A stretch of 44,070 nt of DNA from positions 1 through 44,070 of the forward strand of contig JANWLH010000036.1 of assembly GCA_025450915.1 (NCBI GenBank), in the 5' to 3' direction. Below are positions 40,291 to 44,070 of this stretch, piece by piece. Below the pieces are notes generated by a model that was not told where the DNA came from, made no database searches, and worked only from the letters and a program-made list of their open reading frames with translations. Every line of letters starts with the position of its first letter. The stretch's first letter is position 1. The stretch comes from Candidatus Limnocylindrales bacterium. Its GTDB lineage: Bacteria; Chloroflexota; Limnocylindria; Limnocylindrales; CSP1-4. The translations under genes were made by a program, and so were the position numbers.

Positions 40291-42332
40291 CAGCCGCGGC
40301 CGCCGGTCCTGCCGAACTGTCCCCGTCGGCATGGTCGGCGGCCGAGCTGGCGACCCTCGCGGCGGTCGCCGAGTCGTTCGTCCCGGGCGCGGCGACCCGT
40401 CGGGCCACGCTCGCCGCGGCGGCCCTCGACCTGGCCGCCGATCCCGGGCAGGTGGCCCAGATCCGGATGGTCCTGCGCCTCCTGGAACGGCCGGTCATCG
40501 GTCTCGCCCTGGGTGCCGGCTTCGCCCGGTTCAGTGACCTCAGCCCGGCCGCCCGCGAGCGGTACCTGTTGAGCTGGAGCACCTCGCGCTTCGCCCAGCG
40601 CCGGAGCGCCTTCCAGGCCCTGCGCAAGCTGCTCAGCTTCCTTGCCTACGCGGATCCGGGCGAAGGCGGGATCGTCAATCCGCACTGGGCCCGGATCGGC
40701 TACCGGCCCGACGTGGCGCCGCTGGCGACCCGGCCGACACCGATCCGCCCCTTCGACCTGCCGGCCGTGGGTCCGGCTGGGTCGCTGAGCCTCGAGGCGG
40801 ATGTCGTCGTCGTCGGATCGGGTGCCGGTGCCGGCGTCGTCGCCCGCGAGATCGCCGCGGCTGGGCGCGCCGTGCTGATCCTCGAAGCCGGGTCGCTCGT
40901 TCCCGAGCCGGCAATGCCCAGGGATGAGCTCGCGGCATTCGACCGGCTCTATCTCGATCATGGCCTTGCCTCGACCTGGGACGGCTCGATCTCGATCCTC
41001 GCCGGCGCGACGGTCGGCGGCGGGACGACGATCAACTGGATGACCTGCCTCGCGGCACCCGACGAGGTCCGCCGGGAGTGGGCGCGCGAGCACGGCATCG
41101 CCGGCTTCGACGGAGCCGAGGGCGACACGGACTTCGCGGCGATCCGGAGCGAGCTCGGCGTGGCGCCGGCGCCCGAGCTTCCGCCGAAGGATGCCGCGCT
41201 GATCGCCGGCGCCCAGGCCCTCGGCATCGAGGCCGCGCCGACGGAGCGCGACGCGACGAGCTGCACCAGCTGCGGCTCGTGTCCCTTCGGCTGTCGCGCC
41301 GGCACGAAACGTTCGGGCCTCCAGGCCCACCTCGCCGACGCGACCGTCCGCGGCGCCCGGCTCGTGCCGGACGCCCGTGTCACCCAGGTGCTCATCGAAG
41401 GCAACCAGGTGACGGGCGTCCTCGCGACGCTCGGCGGCATCGGCCCGGACGGCCGGCCACACCCGCCGCGCTCGCTGACCGTCCGGGCGCGCCAGGTCGT
41501 CGTCGCGGCCGGCGCGTTGCGGAGCCCCGGGATCCTGGTCCGGAGCGGTCTCCGGCATCCGGCGATCGGCCGCAACCTGCGCCTCCATCCGGTCCCGCTG
41601 GTGGCCGGCAGCTTTGGCGAGTCGATCGACATGTGGAGCGGGGTGATGCAGGCGGCTCGCTCGACCGAGTACATGGACGGTGAGCCGGGCCGCAACGGCT
41701 ACGTCATCGAGTCGGCGCCCGGCCATCCGGGCCTCATCGCCCTCGGGTTCTCGTGGGAGGGCGCCGACCGGCACGCGGAGCTGATGGAACGAATCGGGAC
41801 CTTCGCGCCGCTGATCGCCATCACCCGCGATGGTGGCGAGGGACGCGTCGGGCTCACCCGGTCAGGTTCGGTGCGCGTCGACTACCGCCTCGATCCCACC
41901 GGGGTCGCGACCCTCAGGCACGCCCTGGTCCGGATGGCCCGGATCAGTCGCGCCGCGGGTGCCCGGGAGGTGGTGGCGATGGGCACGCCGCCCGCCTGGC
42001 ACCGCCGGGAGGCATTTGGCCCGGGTGGCGAGGAGCGGGCATTCGCGGCGTTCGAGGAACGGCTCGGTTCGTTCGACTTCTCGCCCAATCGGGGTTCCGT
42101 CTTCTCGGCCCACCAGATGGGCACGGTCCGATTGGGCTCGGACCCACGCCGTCACGCCTGCGACCCGGGCGGCCGCGTGCGGACGGGCTCATCGGAGCAG
42201 GTCGTCAGAGGCCTGTACGTCGCCGACTCGTCGCTCTTTCCGACAGCCCTCGGCGCGAATCCGATGCTGACCGTGATGGCCCTCGCCAGGCGCGTGGCGC
42301 GGACGGTGGCCGCCGAAGCCGAGGCCGTCTAG
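40287..42332 (+). CDS. GMC-family oxidoreductase (long-chain alcohol oxidase-like)
   Basis: VVVGSGAGAGVVAREIAAAG, CTSCGSCPFGCRAGTK, VADSSLFPTALGANPMLTVMALA. Confidence 0.88.
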   Translation: MTAAAAGPAELSPSAWSAAELATLAAVAESFVPGAATRRATLAAAALDLAADPGQVAQIRMVLRLLERPVIGLALGAGFARFSDLSPAARERYLLSWSTSRFAQRRSAFQALRKLLSFLAYADPGEGGIVNPHWARIGYRPDVAPLATRPTPIRPFDLPAVGPAGSLSLEADVVVVGSGAGAGVVAREIAAAGRAVLILEAGSLVPEPAMPRDELAAFDRLYLDHGLASTWDGSISILAGATVGGGTTINWMTCLAAPDEVRREWAREHGIAGFDGAEGDTDFAAIRSELGVAPAPELPPKDAALIAGAQALGIEAAPTERDATSCTSCGSCPFGCRAGTKRSGLQAHLADATVRGARLVPDARVTQVLIEGNQVTGVLATLGGIGPDGRPHPPRSLTVRARQVVVAAGALRSPGILVRSGLRHPAIGRNLRLHPVPLVAGSFGESIDMWSGVMQAARSTEYMDGEPGRNGYVIESAPGHPGLIALGFSWEGADRHAELMERIGTFAPLIAITRDGGEGRVGLTRSGSVRVDYRLDPTGVATLRHALVRMARISRAAGAREVVAMGTPPAWHRREAFGPGGEERAFAAFEERLGSFDFSPNRGSVFSAHQMGTVRLGSDPRRHACDPGGRVRTGSSEQVVRGLYVADSSLFPTALGANPMLTVMALARRVARTVAAEAEAV

Positions 42333-43420
42333 GCCGAGACGATCTCCGGTGCCTCGACTGCCTGGGAACGAGCAGGATTGCTCGCCGGCTGCCCACTGCC
42401 CCGACCGGGCCGGCCGCGGGCGGTGACGATCAGCGCGACGCCGAGGACGATGACGCCTCCGGCCAGGGCCGTGCGCGGTTCGATCGTCTCGCCGAGCAGG
42501 AGACCGGCCAGGACGAAGGCGACGATCGGGTTGACGTAGGCATACGTCGCGACCTTCGAGAGCGGGGCGACCCGCAGCAGCCAGACATACGTCGTGAAGC
42601 CGACCAGGCTGCCCACGGTGGTCAGGTAGGCGAGTCCGAGAAGCGATCGGCCCGTCATGGCGGCCACGTCGAAGCTCGTGAGCTCGCCGGTGATCAACGC
42701 GGCCACCATCAGGAGCGCTCCGCCGCAGACCATCTGGAGGCCGGTCGCGGTCAGCGGCCGCCGGGGCAGGACCGCCTTGTGGCTCGAGTAGAGCGAACCG
42801 GATCCCCAGAAGATCGGCGAGACGAGGAGGACGACGAGGCCGAACGCATCGAACGCCGGCCCGCCGCCGCCGAGGGGATCCACGAGGATCGCGACGCCGA
42901 GCAGCCCGACAAGGATGCCCACCACGACGATGCGCGGCAGCCGTTCGCCGAAGAAGATCCGGCCGAGGACGGCGATCCACACCGGCAGGAGCGCGATCTG
43001 GAATGCCGCGACGCCTGCCGGGACCGTCCGCTCTCCGAGGGCCACGAGGCCCATGCCGCCGAGCAGGAGGGCGCCACCGACGATCGTGGAATCGCGCACC
43101 TGGCGTCTCGTCGGCCGGAACGACGGCTCGATCGCGACGATCGACTTCGTGCGCTGTTCGGCGCCCCGGATCCGGCGCACCGCGGCGTACTCCCAGAGCA
43201 GGAGGGCCAGGCCGGCCAGGAGGAATCGGACGCCGGCCATGAGGAATGGCGGGATCGACTCATCGGCCAGGCGGATGCCGATGTACGTCGAGCCCCAGAC
43301 GAAATAGATGGCGAGCAGCCCCAGCCAGATCGCGACAGGTCCCGCCGTTGCGCTGACCCGGCCATCGGCGCCGGTGACGGTACTTGGCTGAGTTGGCTGG
43401 TCCAAGTGCGGAGCATACAT
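42329..43420 (-). CDS. EamA-family (DMT) transporter
   Basis: YFVWGSTYIGIRLADESIPPFLMAGVRFLLAG; about 10 TM segments; second EamA repeat. Confidence 0.9.
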   Translation of the reverse strand: MYAPHLDQPTQPSTVTGADGRVSATAGPVAIWLGLLAIYFVWGSTYIGIRLADESIPPFLMAGVRFLLAGLALLLWEYAAVRRIRGAEQRTKSIVAIEPSFRPTRRQVRDSTIVGGALLLGGMGLVALGERTVPAGVAAFQIALLPVWIAVLGRIFFGERLPRIVVVGILVGLLGVAILVDPLGGGGPAFDAFGLVVLLVSPIFWGSGSLYSSHKAVLPRRPLTATGLQMVCGGALLMVAALITGELTSFDVAAMTGRSLLGLAYLTTVGSLVGFTTYVWLLRVAPLSKVATYAYVNPIVAFVLAGLLLGETIEPRTALAGGVIVLGVALIVTARGRPGRGSGQPASNPARSQAVEAPEIVSA

Positions 43421-43476
43421 CGAACGCCAACGGCCGCGCGAGGGTCAAGATCGCGAGGACCAATGGCGCCCACAGG

Positions 43477-44070
43477 TCAGGCGGCGACGGCCACCGGCCG
43501 GCACTGGCTGCAGGCGTGATAGCCGGCCGCGATCCCGGCCGCCGCCGACTTGAAGAGCACGCGATGGCGATCGGTGATCCGCTTCGCGTTGTGGCACGTC
43601 GGCAGGCAGTAGATGTGGGTCGTGTCCGAGCCGACGTAGCGGACTCCCGCGCGGGCGAGGCCCTCCATGGCGTCGGGATCCAGCCCTTCCGAGGCCAGGA
43701 TGGCCCGCTTGTTGGCCGGTCCACCCAGCGAGTACTGGCCGAGCATCCCGTCGCTCCGGACGACCCGGTGGCAGGGCACGATCAGGGGCACCGGGTTGTG
43801 GCCCAGGGCGGTCCCGACCGCACGAACTGCCTTTGGCCGGCCGATCTCGGAGGCGATCCAGCCGTAGGGCCGGACCTCGCCGCGCGGGATCTCGAGGGCC
43901 TTCTGCCAGACGTCACGCTCGAAGTCGGTGTGACCCCGGAGATCGAGGTCGATCCGGACCTGCGTGTCGCCGTCGAGCCGGCGCGCGATCGCCGAGGCCA
44001 GGCCCCGCGGCAGCTCGCCGGCGTCATGTGCCGGGCGCCCGGTCCGCAGCCGATGGCGTGCCTCGAACGC
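43477..44070 (-). CDS. O6-methylguanine-DNA methyltransferase (Ogt) with C-terminal Ada-type zinc domain; N-terminus beyond window
   Basis: IPRGEVRPYGWIASEIGRPKAVRAVG...NPVPLIVPCHRVV; then THIYCLPTCHNAKRI...GYHACSQCRP; frame open to window end. Confidence 0.87.
   Translation of the reverse strand, partial: AFEARHRLRTGRPAHDAGELPRGLASAIARRLDGDTQVRIDLDLRGHTDFERDVWQKALEIPRGEVRPYGWIASEIGRPKAVRAVGTALGHNPVPLIVPCHRVVRSDGMLGQYSLGGPANKRAILASEGLDPDAMEGLARAGVRYVGSDTTHIYCLPTCHNAKRITDRHRVLFKSAAAGIAAGYHACSQCRPVAVAA

Noticed and set aside
38968-40332. Upstream half of the 897-aa minus-strand ORF ending at 37639
   Set aside because: Only the MDPLEL... portion is an aminotransferase; the rest is antisense to the acyl-CoA dehydrogenase.

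Overview
This is a GC-rich (about 70%) bacterial chromosomal window. Gene content and intergenic style look like an uncultured Chloroflexota such as the Limnocylindria group, but that assignment is inference. Most of it is ordinary metabolism: metY-metX; a lpd/E1alpha/E1beta/E2 2-oxoacid dehydrogenase cluster followed by an SDR gene and lipA; two acyl-CoA dehydrogenases; ALDH, mutY-like and nnrE genes; a likely D-glutamate pair (DUF1611/DgcN + DgcA); DUF937 + HerA-like ATPase; chrA; a class-III aminotransferase; a GMC oxidoreductase; an EamA transporter; and an Ogt-Ada fusion. There are two tRNAs, Glu-CTC and Arg-TCT. The most unusual signal is a pair of paralogous XRE-HTH + PD-(D/E)XK nuclease-like genes. 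One is bracketed by 176-bp direct repeats. The other lies antisense inside the 2-oxoacid dehydrogenase cluster. Both carry a related 3' tail, and at least one gene-less relative of that flank lies in another intergenic region, which suggests a dispersed element family that can carry a nuclease. Other points worth checking are a structured attenuator leader upstream of metYX, a 12-bp-periodic array of DnaA-box-like sites, a structure-rich non-coding region near 29 kb, and an adjacent degenerate DUF1015 / nucleophile-less hydrolase pair. All alignments were made by eye.
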